A DNA stretch of 64,000 nt, taken from the NCBI RefSeq assembly GCF_902497555.1, contig NZ_CABVGP010000002.1, positions 508,501 to 572,500 of the forward strand. The letters run 5' to 3'. The DNA comes from Amycolatopsis camponoti (GTDB taxonomy: Bacteria > Actinomycetota > Actinomycetes > Mycobacteriales > Pseudonocardiaceae). This document shows, piece by piece, positions 33,199 through 41,904 of the stretch. The notes under the pieces were generated by a model. The model had not been told where the DNA came from. It made no database searches and was given only the letters and a program-made list of their open reading frames with translations. Made by a program: the position numbers and the translations under genes. Position 1 is the first letter of the stretch; the number at the start of each line of letters is the position of its first letter.

Positions 33199-33990
33199 AT
33201 GACCACGACCCTCCCGACCGGCCGGAGCAGCTTCACCGGCGCGACCGCGGTCCGGCTCGACGGCGTCCGCAAGACGTTCGGCCCGGCCGGCCGGGCGGTC
33301 GTCGCACTCGACGGCGTGGACCTCACGGTCGCGCCCGGCGAGTTCGTCTGCCTGCTCGGCGCGTCCGGGTGCGGCAAGAGCACGCTGCTGAACCTGGTCG
33401 CCGGGCTGGACGCGCCGTCGGCGGGGGAGATCACGCTGAACACCTCGCGGCCCGCGGTCATGTTCCAGGAGGCCGCGCTGATGCCGTGGCTGACCGCCGC
33501 CCGCAACGTCGAGCTGCCGCTGCGGCTGGCCGGCTTCGGGCGCGCCGAGCGCCGCGAAAAGGCCGCCGAGCTGCTGGAGCTCGTCCGGCTGAACGGCGCG
33601 GGCGGCAAGCGGCCGCACGAGCTGTCCGGCGGGATGCGGCAGCGGGTCGCGCTGGCGCGCGCGCTGGCCGCGACCCTGCGCGTCGGCGGCGACCCGGAGC
33701 AGGCGCTGCTGCTGATGGACGAGCCGTTCGCCGCGCTCGACGCCATCACCCGTGACGTCCTGCAGGGCGAGCTGCTGCGCGTCTACCGCAGCACCGGCAC
33801 GTCGGTGCTGTTCGTGACCCACGACGTGCGCGAAGCCGTCCGGCTCGGGCAGCGCGTCGTGCTGCTGTCGTCGCGGCCGGGCAAGGTCGTCCGGGAGTGG
33901 ACGGACGTCCCGCTGGCCGACGCCGAGGAGCTCACCGATGAGATCACCGGGCACCTGCGAGAGGTGATCAGTACCCATGCCGCAGCTTGA
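33199..33990 (+). CDS. ABC transporter ATP-binding protein (SsuB/TauB type)
   Basis: A 263-residue ATPase with Walker A GASGCGKST, signature LSGGMRQRVALARALA, Walker B LLLMDEPFAALD and switch His in FVTHDVREAV. It powers the sulfonate/nitrate-type importer. It follows the binding-protein gene by 19 bp and overlaps the permease gene by 14 bp. Compared with many relatives it has a short insertion (TLRVGGDPEQALLL) before Walker B. Confidence 0.92.
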   Translation: MTTTLPTGRSSFTGATAVRLDGVRKTFGPAGRAVVALDGVDLTVAPGEFVCLLGASGCGKSTLLNLVAGLDAPSAGEITLNTSRPAVMFQEAALMPWLTAARNVELPLRLAGFGRAERREKAAELLELVRLNGAGGKRPHELSGGMRQRVALARALAATLRVGGDPEQALLLMDEPFAALDAITRDVLQGELLRVYRSTGTSVLFVTHDVREAVRLGQRVVLLSSRPGKVVREWTDVPLADAEELTDEITGHLREVISTHAAA

Positions 33991-34870
33991 CCGGTCCGAA
34001 GCGGACGCTGTCGAGGACCTCGACGCGGTCGGTGCCGGACTGGATTCGCTCGACGCCCCGGTCGGCGAGCGCCGCCCGAGCTTCTGGAAGCGGTTCGCCT
34101 GGGGTTTCCTGCCGCCGGTGCTCGCGCTCGTCCTGCTGATCGTCGTCTGGCAGGTCCTCTGGGCGGCGGCGTTCTGGTCGGAGGCCCAGCTGCCCGCGCC
34201 GCTGGCGGTGTGGGACGAGTTCTGGGGCCGCGTCGCCGACGGCCAGGTGTTCGGCTTCGTCTGGACGTCGGTCCACCGCGCCGCGCTCGGTTTCATCGCC
34301 GGCGTGGTCATCGGCACGCCGCTGGGCCTGGTCGTGGCCAAGGTCCGGGTGGTGCGGGCGGCGATCGGGCCGCTGCTGAGCGGGCTGCAGAGCCTGCCGT
34401 CGGTGGCGTGGGTGCCGGCCGCGATCCTGTGGTTCGGCATCAACGACGGCGCGATCTACTTCGTCGTCCTGCTCGGCTCGGTGCCGTCGATCGCGAACGG
34501 CCTGGTGTCCGGCATCGACCAGATCCCGCCGATCCTGCCGCGCGTCGGCCAGGTGATGGGCGCGAACCGGCTCTCGTCGGCCCGGCACATCCTGCTGCCC
34601 GCGGCCCTGCCCGGCTTCCTGGCGGGGCTGAAGCAGGGGTGGGCGTTCTCGTGGCGTTCGCTGATGGCCGCCGAGCTGATCGCGTTGTCGCCACAGCTGG
34701 GCGTCGGCCTCGGCGCGTACCTGAACCAGGGGTCGTCGCTGAACAGCATCGAGACGGTGATCGCGGCGATCTTCCTGATCCTGCTGGTCGGCGTCGGGAT
34801 CGAGCTGCTGGTGTTCCGCCCGATGGAGCGCGCGGTGCTGCGGGCCCGCGGGCTGACTTCTTCGCTCTAG
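33977..34870 (+). CDS. ABC transporter permease (SsuC/TauC type)
   Basis: A 297-residue inner-membrane permease with a charged N-terminal tail of about 45 residues, then six membrane segments. The binding-protein-dependent transport loop is visible (LPAALPGFLAGLKQGWAFSW). With the preceding two genes it makes a complete importer of the aliphatic sulfonate/taurine/nitrate family. Confidence 0.9.
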   Translation: MPQLDRSEADAVEDLDAVGAGLDSLDAPVGERRPSFWKRFAWGFLPPVLALVLLIVVWQVLWAAAFWSEAQLPAPLAVWDEFWGRVADGQVFGFVWTSVHRAALGFIAGVVIGTPLGLVVAKVRVVRAAIGPLLSGLQSLPSVAWVPAAILWFGINDGAIYFVVLLGSVPSIANGLVSGIDQIPPILPRVGQVMGANRLSSARHILLPAALPGFLAGLKQGWAFSWRSLMAAELIALSPQLGVGLGAYLNQGSSLNSIETVIAAIFLILLVGVGIELLVFRPMERAVLRARGLTSSL

Positions 34871-34942
34871 TTCCCCGCCCGATGTCGAAGCCGGGTCGCC
34901 GGCGTCGACGTCCCCTTCGAAAGCGGACGAAGGGAGCAGGCG

Positions 34943-35308
34943 ATGGTTGTCCCGGTGCTGGTGGCGGCGGTGGCCGCGGTCGTGGTGAGCGCGGTCTGGT
35001 ACACGGTGTTCGGACGGGTCTGGGCCGAGCTGAGCGCGGCGGGCGCGGCGGCGCGGCCCTCACCGTGGCGGATGGGCGCGGAGTTCGGGCGGACGCTCGC
35101 GCTGGTGGTGGTGTTCGCGGTGCTGGCGGCGGCCACCTCTTGGCCGGTGCTCGGCCTGGCGGTGCTGGTGTGGGCCGGGTTCCCGGTGATCATCCTGGCG
35201 GGTTCGGTGCTGCACGAGCGTGTCCCGGTCCGGCTGGCCGCGTTGCACGCGGGCGACTGGCTGGTGAAGATCGTCGTCGTGGCACTGGTGCTGGGAGGGT
35301 GGCGATGA
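34943..35308 (+). CDS. DUF1761 membrane protein
   Basis: A 121-residue protein with four hydrophobic segments and the family start VSAVWYTVFGRVWAEL, then a glycine/alanine-rich core and HAGDWLVKIVVVALVLGGW at the end. The DUF1761 family has no known role. GGGAGCAGGCG precedes the ATG, and the stop overlaps the start of the SMP-30 gene. Confidence 0.8.
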   Translation: MVVPVLVAAVAAVVVSAVWYTVFGRVWAELSAAGAAARPSPWRMGAEFGRTLALVVVFAVLAAATSWPVLGLAVLVWAGFPVIILAGSVLHERVPVRLAALHAGDWLVKIVVVALVLGGWR

Positions 35309-36129
35309 CGGAACCGCTCCTCGACGGGATCGCGTTCGGCGAGTCCCCCCGCTGGCACGACGGCCGCCTGTGGTTCGCCGACTGGCTGGCCCACGAAATC
35401 GTCGCCGTCACCCCGGCGGGACAGCGCGAGGTGGTCTTCCGCGCGGACTTCCCGACCATGCCGATGTGCTTCGACTTCCTCGACGGGCAGCCGCTGGTCG
35501 TCTCCTCGTCGGACGGCCTCCTGCTGCGGCTCACCGAGTCCGGTCCGGTCACCCACGCCGAGCTGGGCGGGTCGGGGTACAACGAGATCGTGGTGGCGCG
35601 CGACGGCGGCTGCTACGTCAACGGGGGCGGCTTCGACCTGATGGCGGGGGAGGAGTTCCGGCCCGGGCTGGTCCTCCACGTGAGCGCGGCGGGCGAGGTC
35701 CGCGAGGTCGCCGACGGGATCGCGTTCGGCAACGGCATGGCCCTGACCCCGGACGGCTCGACGTTGATCGTGGCCGAGTCGTACGCGAAGCGCCTGACCG
35801 CGTTCTCCGTCCGGCCGGACGGCTCGCTGACCGGCCGCCGGGTGTGGGCCGACCTGGGCGACGGCGTCCCGGACGGCATCGCGCTCGACGCCTCGGGCGC
35901 GGTGTGGGTGTCGGACGTCCCGAACCGGTCGTGCACCCGGGTCCAAGAGGGCGGTCGGGTGCTGGAGCGGCTGACGTTCGGCCACGGCTGCTTCGCCTGC
36001 GCGCTGAGCGACGACACGTTGTTCGTGGTGACCCAGGAGTGGCGGGGCGTCGGCGGCGTGGACGCGGCGGACCGGACGGGCGAGATCCTGGCCCACCCGG
36101 TTCCGGTCGGCCGATCAGTCCTCCGGTGA
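35305..36129 (+). CDS. SMP-30/gluconolactonase-family protein
   Basis: A 274-residue six-bladed beta-propeller of the SMP-30/gluconolaconase/LRE family (FGESPRWHDGRLWFADW, metal Glu in GESPRW; FGNGMALTPDGSTLIVAES; DGIALDASGAVWVSD). Members hydrolyse sugar or other lactones using a divalent metal. The ATG overlaps the DUF1761 stop (ATGA). The C-terminus overlaps the convergent gene by 15 bp. Substrate unknown. Confidence 0.87.
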   Translation: MTEPLLDGIAFGESPRWHDGRLWFADWLAHEIVAVTPAGQREVVFRADFPTMPMCFDFLDGQPLVVSSSDGLLLRLTESGPVTHAELGGSGYNEIVVARDGGCYVNGGGFDLMAGEEFRPGLVLHVSAAGEVREVADGIAFGNGMALTPDGSTLIVAESYAKRLTAFSVRPDGSLTGRRVWADLGDGVPDGIALDASGAVWVSDVPNRSCTRVQEGGRVLERLTFGHGCFACALSDDTLFVVTQEWRGVGGVDAADRTGEILAHPVPVGRSVLR

Positions 36130-36501
36130 GTCGACGGCGACCTCGAGGGAGAGCTGCTGGAGGAGGTGCAGGACGTCCGGCCCGGGATTTTCCTCCTCGT
36201 AGGCCTCGACGACCTTGACGAACCCCATCAGCAGCCCGCGCATGACCGCCTCCTGGCGGTGCGCCAGCTCGTCGACCGCCTGCTTGACGATGTCCTGGAC
36301 GTCGGCGAGGTACTCCGGTGGCACGGGGGAGTCCGCCGTCATCGTGAAGTCGAGCGCTCCTTCGAGCAGCTCGGGGTAACCGCTCGCGCCGGCCTCGCCG
36401 TCGTTCTCCAGGTTCTGGCGAAGTCGGTAGACCGACGCCAGCAGGCCGATACCGGTCTGCACCAGGTCCGTGTCCTCCATCACGGAAGCATGGCACGCCA
36501 T
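36115..36501 (-). CDS. Hypothetical helical protein
   Basis: A 128-residue acidic, helix-rich cytoplasmic protein with no recognised domain (GIGLLASVYRLRQNLEN, YLADVQDIVKQAVDELAHRQ, AVMRGLLMGFVKVVEAYEEE). The ATG at 36501 has GGCGAGGG 6 nt upstream; an internal ATG at 36480 is a possible alternative. It follows the DEAD-box helicase gene but is separated from it by a strong terminator. Confidence 0.6.
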   Translation of the reverse strand: MACHASVMEDTDLVQTGIGLLASVYRLRQNLENDGEAGASGYPELLEGALDFTMTADSPVPPEYLADVQDIVKQAVDELAHRQEAVMRGLLMGFVKVVEAYEEENPGPDVLHLLQQLSLEVAVDSPED

Positions 36502-36525
36502 CGGCGCCCTCGCCGTCGACGGAGA

Positions 36526-36562
36526 CGACTCGACCCCGGGCCGCCGGCCCGGGGTCGAGTCG
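36526..36562 (-). terminator. Strong terminator of the DEAD-box helicase gene
   Basis: A perfect 17-bp stem (36526-36542 with 36546-36562, arm CGACTCGACCCCGGGCC) and a 3-nt loop lie 13 bp past the helicase stop codon. Confidence 0.8.
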
Positions 36563-36575
36563 TTCGCTTGCCGGC

Positions 36576-38117
36576 TCAGCGGCCCCGGCGGCCGCCCGCA
36601 CGGGTGCCGGACGAGAACGCCGCCGCGCCCCCACTCGAGCCGGAGCCCGAACGGCGGCCGCCCGCGGCCGCGGGAGCGCCGGAGCGTCGTGCCCCACCCG
36701 AAGCGGCCGGGGCGCCGGAGCGTCGCGAACCGCCGGAAGCGCCCGCCGACCGGCCGGAACCCTGGCGCTCCGACCGCGGCTGCTGCGCCTCGTCGCGGCG
36801 GGCCTGGCCGTTCGCGCGGGAACGCTGGCCGCCGCGGTTCTCCTTCGGCGTGGCGGGTGCGCCACGGCGGCCGCGGCCGCCGCCCGGCGCCGCGCCCGAA
36901 GCGGTGACCTTCTTCGGCCGGTCGTCCACCGGCGGCCGCTTCGGCGACGCCGTGAACGAACGCTCACCCGGGGCCAGCTCCGCCAGCAGCGGGTGACCCG
37001 GGCCGAGCTGGGTCGTCGTCGGCTTGATGCCGGCCTTGCGCGTCAGGTCGCGCACGTCGCGGACCTGCGCGTCCGTCATCAGCGTCACGACCGTGCCCGA
37101 CGCGCCCGCGCGCGCCGTGCGGCCCGAGCGGTGCAGGTACGCCTTGTGCTCGACCGGCGGGTCCGCGTGGATGACCAGGCGGACGTCGTCGACGTGGATG
37201 CCGCGGGCCGCGATGTCGGTCGCGACCAGCGTCTTGGCGGCGCCGGACGAGAACGCCTCCAGGTTGCGGGTGCGCGCGTTCTGGCCCAGGTTGCCGTGCA
37301 GCTCGACCGCCGGGACACCGGACGCCACGAGCTTGCGCGTCAGCGCCTTCGCGCGGCTCTTCGTCCGGGTGAACACCAGCGTGCGGCCCGGGGCGGCGGT
37401 CAGGTCGACCAGCACCGGCAGCCGGTGGGTCTCCTCGAGGTGCAGGACGTGGTGCTCCATCGTCGACACCGGCGACTGCGCCGAGTCGACGCTGTGCGTG
37501 ATCGGGTCGTTCATGAAGCGCTTGACCAGCACGTCGACACCGTTGTCCAGCGTCGCGGAGAACAGCATGCGCTGCCCGCGCGACGGCGTCTGGTCCATGA
37601 TCCGGCGCACCTCGGGCAGGAAGCCCAGGTCGGCCATGTGGTCGGCCTCGTCGAGGACGGTGATCTCGATCGCGTCGAGCTTCACGTGGCCGGAGCGCAT
37701 GTGGTCGGCGAGCCGGCCGGGGCAGGCGACGACGACGTCGACGCCGTCACGCAGCCGCGTGATCTGCGGGTTCGCGCTCACGCCACCGAAGATGGTGGTC
37801 GTCTTCAGGCCCAGCGGCTTCGCCAGCGGCAGGATCGAGGCTTCGATCTGGGTCGCGAGCTCGCGGGTCGGCGCCAGGATCAGCGCGCGGGGGCGGCCCG
37901 GCTTGCGCCGCGTCGGGCCCGCCGAGAGGCGCGCCAGCAGGGGCAGGACGAAGCCGTAGGTCTTGCCGGAGCCGGTCCGGCCGCGGCCGAGCACGTCGCG
38001 CCCGGCGAGGGTGTGCGGCAGGGTCGCCGCCTGGATGGGGAAGGGCTCGGTGACGCCCTGCGCGGCCAGTGCGTCCACCAGGGTCGTGGGCAGGCCGAGT
38101 TCAGCGAAAGTGCTCAT
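36576..38117 (-). CDS. DEAD-box RNA helicase with arginine/glycine-rich tail
   Basis: A 513-residue ATP-dependent RNA helicase (RhlE/DeaD-like). Visible motifs are the Q motif region (EPFPIQAATLP), Walker A GRGRTGSGKT, PTRELA, DEAD, SAT and HRSGRTARAG. From about residue 385 the protein becomes a low-complexity RG/GS-rich tail with repeats of RRSGAPA, likely an RNA-binding disordered region that can drive condensation. It unwinds structured RNA during ribosome assembly or decay. The 235-bp gap upstream leaves room for a long 5' leader, as is common for such helicases. Confidence 0.95.
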   Translation of the reverse strand: MSTFAELGLPTTLVDALAAQGVTEPFPIQAATLPHTLAGRDVLGRGRTGSGKTYGFVLPLLARLSAGPTRRKPGRPRALILAPTRELATQIEASILPLAKPLGLKTTTIFGGVSANPQITRLRDGVDVVVACPGRLADHMRSGHVKLDAIEITVLDEADHMADLGFLPEVRRIMDQTPSRGQRMLFSATLDNGVDVLVKRFMNDPITHSVDSAQSPVSTMEHHVLHLEETHRLPVLVDLTAAPGRTLVFTRTKSRAKALTRKLVASGVPAVELHGNLGQNARTRNLEAFSSGAAKTLVATDIAARGIHVDDVRLVIHADPPVEHKAYLHRSGRTARAGASGTVVTLMTDAQVRDVRDLTRKAGIKPTTTQLGPGHPLLAELAPGERSFTASPKRPPVDDRPKKVTASGAAPGGGRGRRGAPATPKENRGGQRSRANGQARRDEAQQPRSERQGSGRSAGASGGSRRSGAPAASGGARRSGAPAAAGGRRSGSGSSGGAAAFSSGTRAGGRRGR

Positions 38118-38323
38118 AAGTGCATGCGGGCGCCACTGCGCCCTGGTCTCCGTAATCTGAGAAGGGTTGTCCTGCCCGGCGCAGACCGGTCAACGGCCGC
38201 GGCGCGTGGTAGTCGACAACAGCAGCGGGCCGAGGCAGAACTGAGCGGCCCGCAAGATCAGTGTAGCCGGTGGGAGTGACGTACCCCTAGTGAGATTGCC
38301 CGCACTCGAGGAGACTTGCTAAG

Positions 38324-38337
38324 TTACCGGTCGGTAA
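38324..38337 (+). promoter_or_regulatory. TetR-type operator before the acyl-CoA dehydrogenase
   Basis: TTACCG-GT-CGGTAA is a perfect 14-bp dyad 15 bp upstream of the ATG at 38353, overlapping the likely promoter or leader. Its form (CCGnnCGG with flanking A/T) matches sites of TetR-family fatty-acid regulators. The TetR protein that binds it is not adjacent. Confidence 0.6.
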
Positions 38338-38352
38338 TCGAAGAGGAGCGCC

Positions 38353-40059
38353 ATGCTGCTGAACCCGCACGAGTACGACCCGAGCCACTTCGACGCGGAG
38401 ACGCGCCGGCTGCTCCGGGCCACCATCGACTGGTTCGAGCAGCGCGGCAAGGCGAAGCTGGCCGAGGACTACCACGCCCGCACCTTCTACGCGGACTTCC
38501 TCGAGTTCGCGGGCAAGGAAGGCCTGTTCTCGACCTTCCTGACGCCGGCCGCGAACGCCGGCGGCAACCCGGACAAGCGCTGGGACACCGCCCGCGTCGC
38601 CGCGCTGTCGGAGATCCTCGGGTTCTACGGCCTGAACTACTGGTACCCGTGGCAGGTCACGATCCTCGGCCTCGGCCCGGTCTGGCAGAGCGGCAACGAC
38701 GTCGCCCGCAAGCGCGCGGCGGACGCCCTCGACGCCGGCGGCGTCGGGGCCTTCGGACTGTCCGAAAAGGACCACGGCGCCGACATCTACTCGTCCGACC
38801 TGGTGCTGACGAAGGACGGCGACGGCTACCGCGCCACCGGCTCGAAGTACTACATCGGCAACGGCAACTGCGCGCGCACGGTGTCGGTCTTCGGCCGCAT
38901 CGACGGCGTCGAGGGCCCGGACCAGTACGTCTTCTTCTACGCCGATTCCGAGCACCCGAACTACCACGTGGTCAAGAACGTGGTGCCGTCGCAGATGTAC
39001 GTCGCTGAGTTCCGGCTCGAGGACTACCCGGTGCACGCCGACGACATCCTCCACATCGGCGCCGAAGCCTTCAGCGCCGCGTTGAACACGGTCAACATCG
39101 GCAAGTTCAACCTCTGCTTCGGCGGCATCGGCATGGCGACGCACTCGCTGTACGAAGCCATCACGCACGCGCACAACCGCGTCCTGTACGGCAAGCCCGT
39201 CACGAACTTCCCGCACGTGCGCCGCGAGTTCGTCGAGGCCTACGCGCGGCTGACCGCGATGAAGCTGTTCTCCGACCGCGCCGTCGACTACTTCCGCAGC
39301 GCGCACGCCGAAGACCGCCGCTACCTGCTGTTCAACCCGATCACCAAGATGAAGGTGACGACCGAGGCGCAGAAGGTGATCGGCCTGGTCGCCGACGTCG
39401 TCGCGGCCAAGGGCTTCGAGGCCGACACGTACCTCGCGATGTCCAAGAACGACATCGACGGCCTGCCCAAGCTCGAAGGCACGGTGGCCGTGAACCTCGC
39501 GCTGATCGCGAAGTTCATGCCCGCGTACCTCTTCGCGCCGCAGGAGTACGCGCCGGTAGGGACCCGCACCGACGCCGCGGACGACGAGTTCCTCTTCCGC
39601 CAGGGCCCGGCGCGCGGCCTGTCGAAGGTCCGCTTCCACGACTGGAAGACCGCCTACGCCGGCGCCGCGCACATCCCGAACGTCGCGCTGTTCACCGAGC
39701 AGGCGGGATACCTCGTCAAGCTGCTGACGGAGGCCGCGCCGGACGAGGCCCAGCAGGCCGACCTCGACTTCGGGCTCGCGCTGACCGAGCTGTTCACGCT
39801 CATCGTGTACGGCCAGCTGATCCTGGAGCAGGCCGAGATCACCGGCCTCGACGAGGAGGTCGTCGACCAGATCTTCGCCGTGCTGGTGCAGGACTTCAGC
39901 GCCGCGGCGGTCGACCTCAACGGCAAGGCGAGCTCGACCGAGGCCCAGCAGGCGATCGCGCTGGCCGCGCTGCGCAAGCCGGTGGTGGACGCCGAGCGCT
40001 TCGAGAACGTCTGGACGAGGGTCCGCGAGCTTTCCGGGGTCTACGCTATGCACCCGTGA
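38353..40059 (+). CDS. Acyl-CoA dehydrogenase
   Basis: A 568-residue flavoprotein of the acyl-CoA dehydrogenase/oxidase fold, with FAD-contact motifs FGLSEKDHGADIYSSDLVLT and YRATGSKYYIGNGNCA and a helical C-terminal domain. It is longer than short-chain dehydrogenases (about 380) and has an extended C-terminal region, as in some actinomycete long-chain enzymes. It introduces the alpha,beta double bond in acyl-CoA. A clear catalytic Glu cannot be assigned by eye. A TetR-type dyad sits right before the gene. Confidence 0.88.
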   Translation: MLLNPHEYDPSHFDAETRRLLRATIDWFEQRGKAKLAEDYHARTFYADFLEFAGKEGLFSTFLTPAANAGGNPDKRWDTARVAALSEILGFYGLNYWYPWQVTILGLGPVWQSGNDVARKRAADALDAGGVGAFGLSEKDHGADIYSSDLVLTKDGDGYRATGSKYYIGNGNCARTVSVFGRIDGVEGPDQYVFFYADSEHPNYHVVKNVVPSQMYVAEFRLEDYPVHADDILHIGAEAFSAALNTVNIGKFNLCFGGIGMATHSLYEAITHAHNRVLYGKPVTNFPHVRREFVEAYARLTAMKLFSDRAVDYFRSAHAEDRRYLLFNPITKMKVTTEAQKVIGLVADVVAAKGFEADTYLAMSKNDIDGLPKLEGTVAVNLALIAKFMPAYLFAPQEYAPVGTRTDAADDEFLFRQGPARGLSKVRFHDWKTAYAGAAHIPNVALFTEQAGYLVKLLTEAAPDEAQQADLDFGLALTELFTLIVYGQLILEQAEITGLDEEVVDQIFAVLVQDFSAAAVDLNGKASSTEAQQAIALAALRKPVVDAERFENVWTRVRELSGVYAMHP

Positions 40060-40505
40060 TGGCCAGGAAGTACCAGCTCGGCGTGACGCGCAAGGCCGCG
40101 AACGTCGTCGTGACGGCGTTGCTGGAGCGCGGGATCCCGGTCAACGGGCGCACCGGCTACCTGCTGACCACGCGAGGACGCAAGAGCGGAGTGGACCGGA
40201 CCACTCCGGTCAACGTCCTCGAGGTCGGCGGTGACCGCTGGCTCGTCTCGCCGTACGGGCAGGTCGGCTGGGTGCACAACCTGCGCGCCGACGCCACCGC
40301 CCGGCTGCGGCGCGGCCGCACGCGCGAGACGTGGTCCGTCGAAGAGGCCGACGCCGCGGCGGCCGGACCGGTGCTGCGCGCGTACGTCCGCAAGATCCCC
40401 GTGACGGCGCCGTTCTTCGACGCGAAGCTCAGCGACCCCGCCGAGGCCTTCGCCGCGGAAGCCGATCGACACCCGGTCTTCCGGTTGGCAAGATCGCGAG
40501 GGTGA
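40059..40505 (+). CDS. F420/deazaflavin-dependent nitroreductase-family protein
   Basis: A 148-residue protein of the DUF385/Ddn family (GRTGYLLTTRGRKSGVDRTT, VGGDRWLVSPYGQVGWVHNL, RARLRRGRT-like core), which uses coenzyme F420 to reduce substrates. Its start overlaps the stop of the dehydrogenase (TGATG) and its stop overlaps the start of the next gene (GTGA), so the three genes form an operon. A GTG at 40056 is the alternative start. Confidence 0.87.
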   Translation: MARKYQLGVTRKAANVVVTALLERGIPVNGRTGYLLTTRGRKSGVDRTTPVNVLEVGGDRWLVSPYGQVGWVHNLRADATARLRRGRTRETWSVEEADAAAAGPVLRAYVRKIPVTAPFFDAKLSDPAEAFAAEADRHPVFRLARSRG

Positions 40506-41272
40506 ACCGAGAGCGGGCGGCGGAACTCATCTGGGATGCGTGGCAGACCGGGAAACGCCTCGACGGCCTTCCCGACGACGCCCGCCCGCGCGATCTCGCC
40601 GAGGGCATGGCCGCGCAGGCGGCGCTCGCCGCGCTGGCCGGGCCGGTGTCCGGCTGGAAGATCGCCGCGACGACCGCGTACGCCCGCCAGTACCTCGACG
40701 TCCCCGGCCCGCTGGCGGGGGTGATGTTCGAGCGGTACCGCCACGCCGAGGGCGAGCCGGTGCCGGCCGACACGATGACGATGGGCGTCGCCGAGCCCGA
40801 GTTCGCCTTCCGGCTCAAGGCCGACCCCGGGCTGTCGCCGTCGCTGACCGCGGTGCTCGACGCCGTCGACACGATGGTCCTCGCGCTCGAGATGCCGGAC
40901 AGCCGCTACACCGACCACCGGCACGCGGGCGGGCCGCAGCTGCTGGCCGACGTCGCGTGCGCGGGCCGGTTCGTCGAGGGGCGGGCGGTGCCGGGCTGGC
41001 GCGACCTCGACCTCCCGCGGCAGCAGGTCGTCCTGCACGCCGACGGCGAGGAGTTCTCGCGCGGCAGCGGCAGCCTGGTGCTCGGCGACCCGCGGCTGGC
41101 GCTGCACTGGCTGGCGATGGAACTGCCCCGCCACGGCCTCGCGTTGCGCCCCGGCGACATCGTGACGACGGGGACGGCGACCCCGCCGTGCCCGATCCAC
41201 GCCGGCGGGCACGTGGTCGCCGACTTCGGCGCGCTGGGCGCGGTCGAGGTGCGGTTCGCCGGGGTAGGGTAG
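40502..41272 (+). CDS. 2-keto-4-pentenoate hydratase-like (FAH family) protein
   Basis: A 256-residue protein of the fumarylacetoacetate hydrolase superfamily, closest to MhpD-type hydratases (VSGWKIAATTAYARQYLDVP, metal-site EPEFAF, LEMPDSRYTD, GSGSLVLGDPRLALHWLAME, PGDIVTTGTAT). These act late in aromatic meta-cleavage. The GTG at 40502 overlaps the previous stop codon. No ring-cleavage dioxygenase is adjacent. Confidence 0.85.
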   Translation: MNRERAAELIWDAWQTGKRLDGLPDDARPRDLAEGMAAQAALAALAGPVSGWKIAATTAYARQYLDVPGPLAGVMFERYRHAEGEPVPADTMTMGVAEPEFAFRLKADPGLSPSLTAVLDAVDTMVLALEMPDSRYTDHRHAGGPQLLADVACAGRFVEGRAVPGWRDLDLPRQQVVLHADGEEFSRGSGSLVLGDPRLALHWLAMELPRHGLALRPGDIVTTGTATPPCPIHAGGHVVADFGALGAVEVRFAGVG

Positions 41273-41280
41273 ATCGTCGC

Positions 41281-41895
41281 GTTGGCGAGCGCGGCAGGCC
41301 ACGGCACCCCGACCGGCTGACCCCCGCCGAGTGGCGGGTGGTCGACGCGGTCCGCCTCGGCCTGAGCAACGGCGAGATCGCCCGGCGGCGCGGCACGAGC
41401 CGGGACGCCGTCAAGTTCCACGTCGGCAACGCCGTCCGCAAGCTCGGCCTGACCGAAAGGGCCGAGCTGCGCACGTGGCGCGGCGCCGCGGCGGACAGCG
41501 CGCTCGCGGGCCGGGTTTCGGAGGAGGCACCGATGCTGGGACCGATCGGCCAGGTTTCGCGGACCGTGACGGATCTCGACCGCGCGAAGGCGTTCTACGG
41601 CGACGTGCTCGGCCTGGAGCACCTCTACACGTTCGGGGACTTGGCGTTCTTCGACTGCGACGGCGTCCGGCTGTTCCTGACGGCGGGCGAGCCGCGCGGA
41701 GCGGAGTCGGTGCTGTACTTCACGGTCCCGGACATCGACGCGGCGTACGACTCGCTGCGCGCGCGGGGCGTCGAGTTCGTCGGCGCGCCGCACCTGATCT
41801 TCCGCCACGAGTCCGGGGTGGAGGAGTGGATGGCGTTCTTCACCGACCCCGACGGCCACCCGACCGCGATCATGGCGCGCGTCCAGCCTGGCTAG
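41281..41895 (+). CDS. HTH (LuxR-type) fused to VOC/glyoxalase domain; start uncertain
   Basis: The frame from about 41281 encodes RPRHPDRLTPAEWRVVDAV and LSNGEIARRRGTSRDAVKFH, a LuxR-type HTH of about 60 residues, followed by a VOC domain (IGQVSRTVTDLDRAKAFYGD, metal-like residues in EWMAFFTDPDGHPTAIM). I know similar HTH-VOC fusions in actinomycetes. No ATG, GTG or TTG lies in frame between the FAH stop (41272) and 41338, and that GTG would cut the first HTH helix. An ATG at 41533 with strong GGAGGAGG upstream would give the VOC domain alone (120 residues). Either the long form uses an unusual start or only the VOC part is made well. Confidence 0.65.
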   Translation, partial: VGERGRPRHPDRLTPAEWRVVDAVRLGLSNGEIARRRGTSRDAVKFHVGNAVRKLGLTERAELRTWRGAAADSALAGRVSEEAPMLGPIGQVSRTVTDLDRAKAFYGDVLGLEHLYTFGDLAFFDCDGVRLFLTAGEPRGAESVLYFTVPDIDAAYDSLRARGVEFVGAPHLIFRHESGVEEWMAFFTDPDGHPTAIMARVQPG

Positions 41896-41904
41896 AGTGA
41901 CCGG

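Noticed and set aside
40331..41895. A true frameshift joining the FAH-family and HTH-VOC genes
   Set aside because: The FAH protein is complete and ends normally; only the missing start codon of the next gene is odd.
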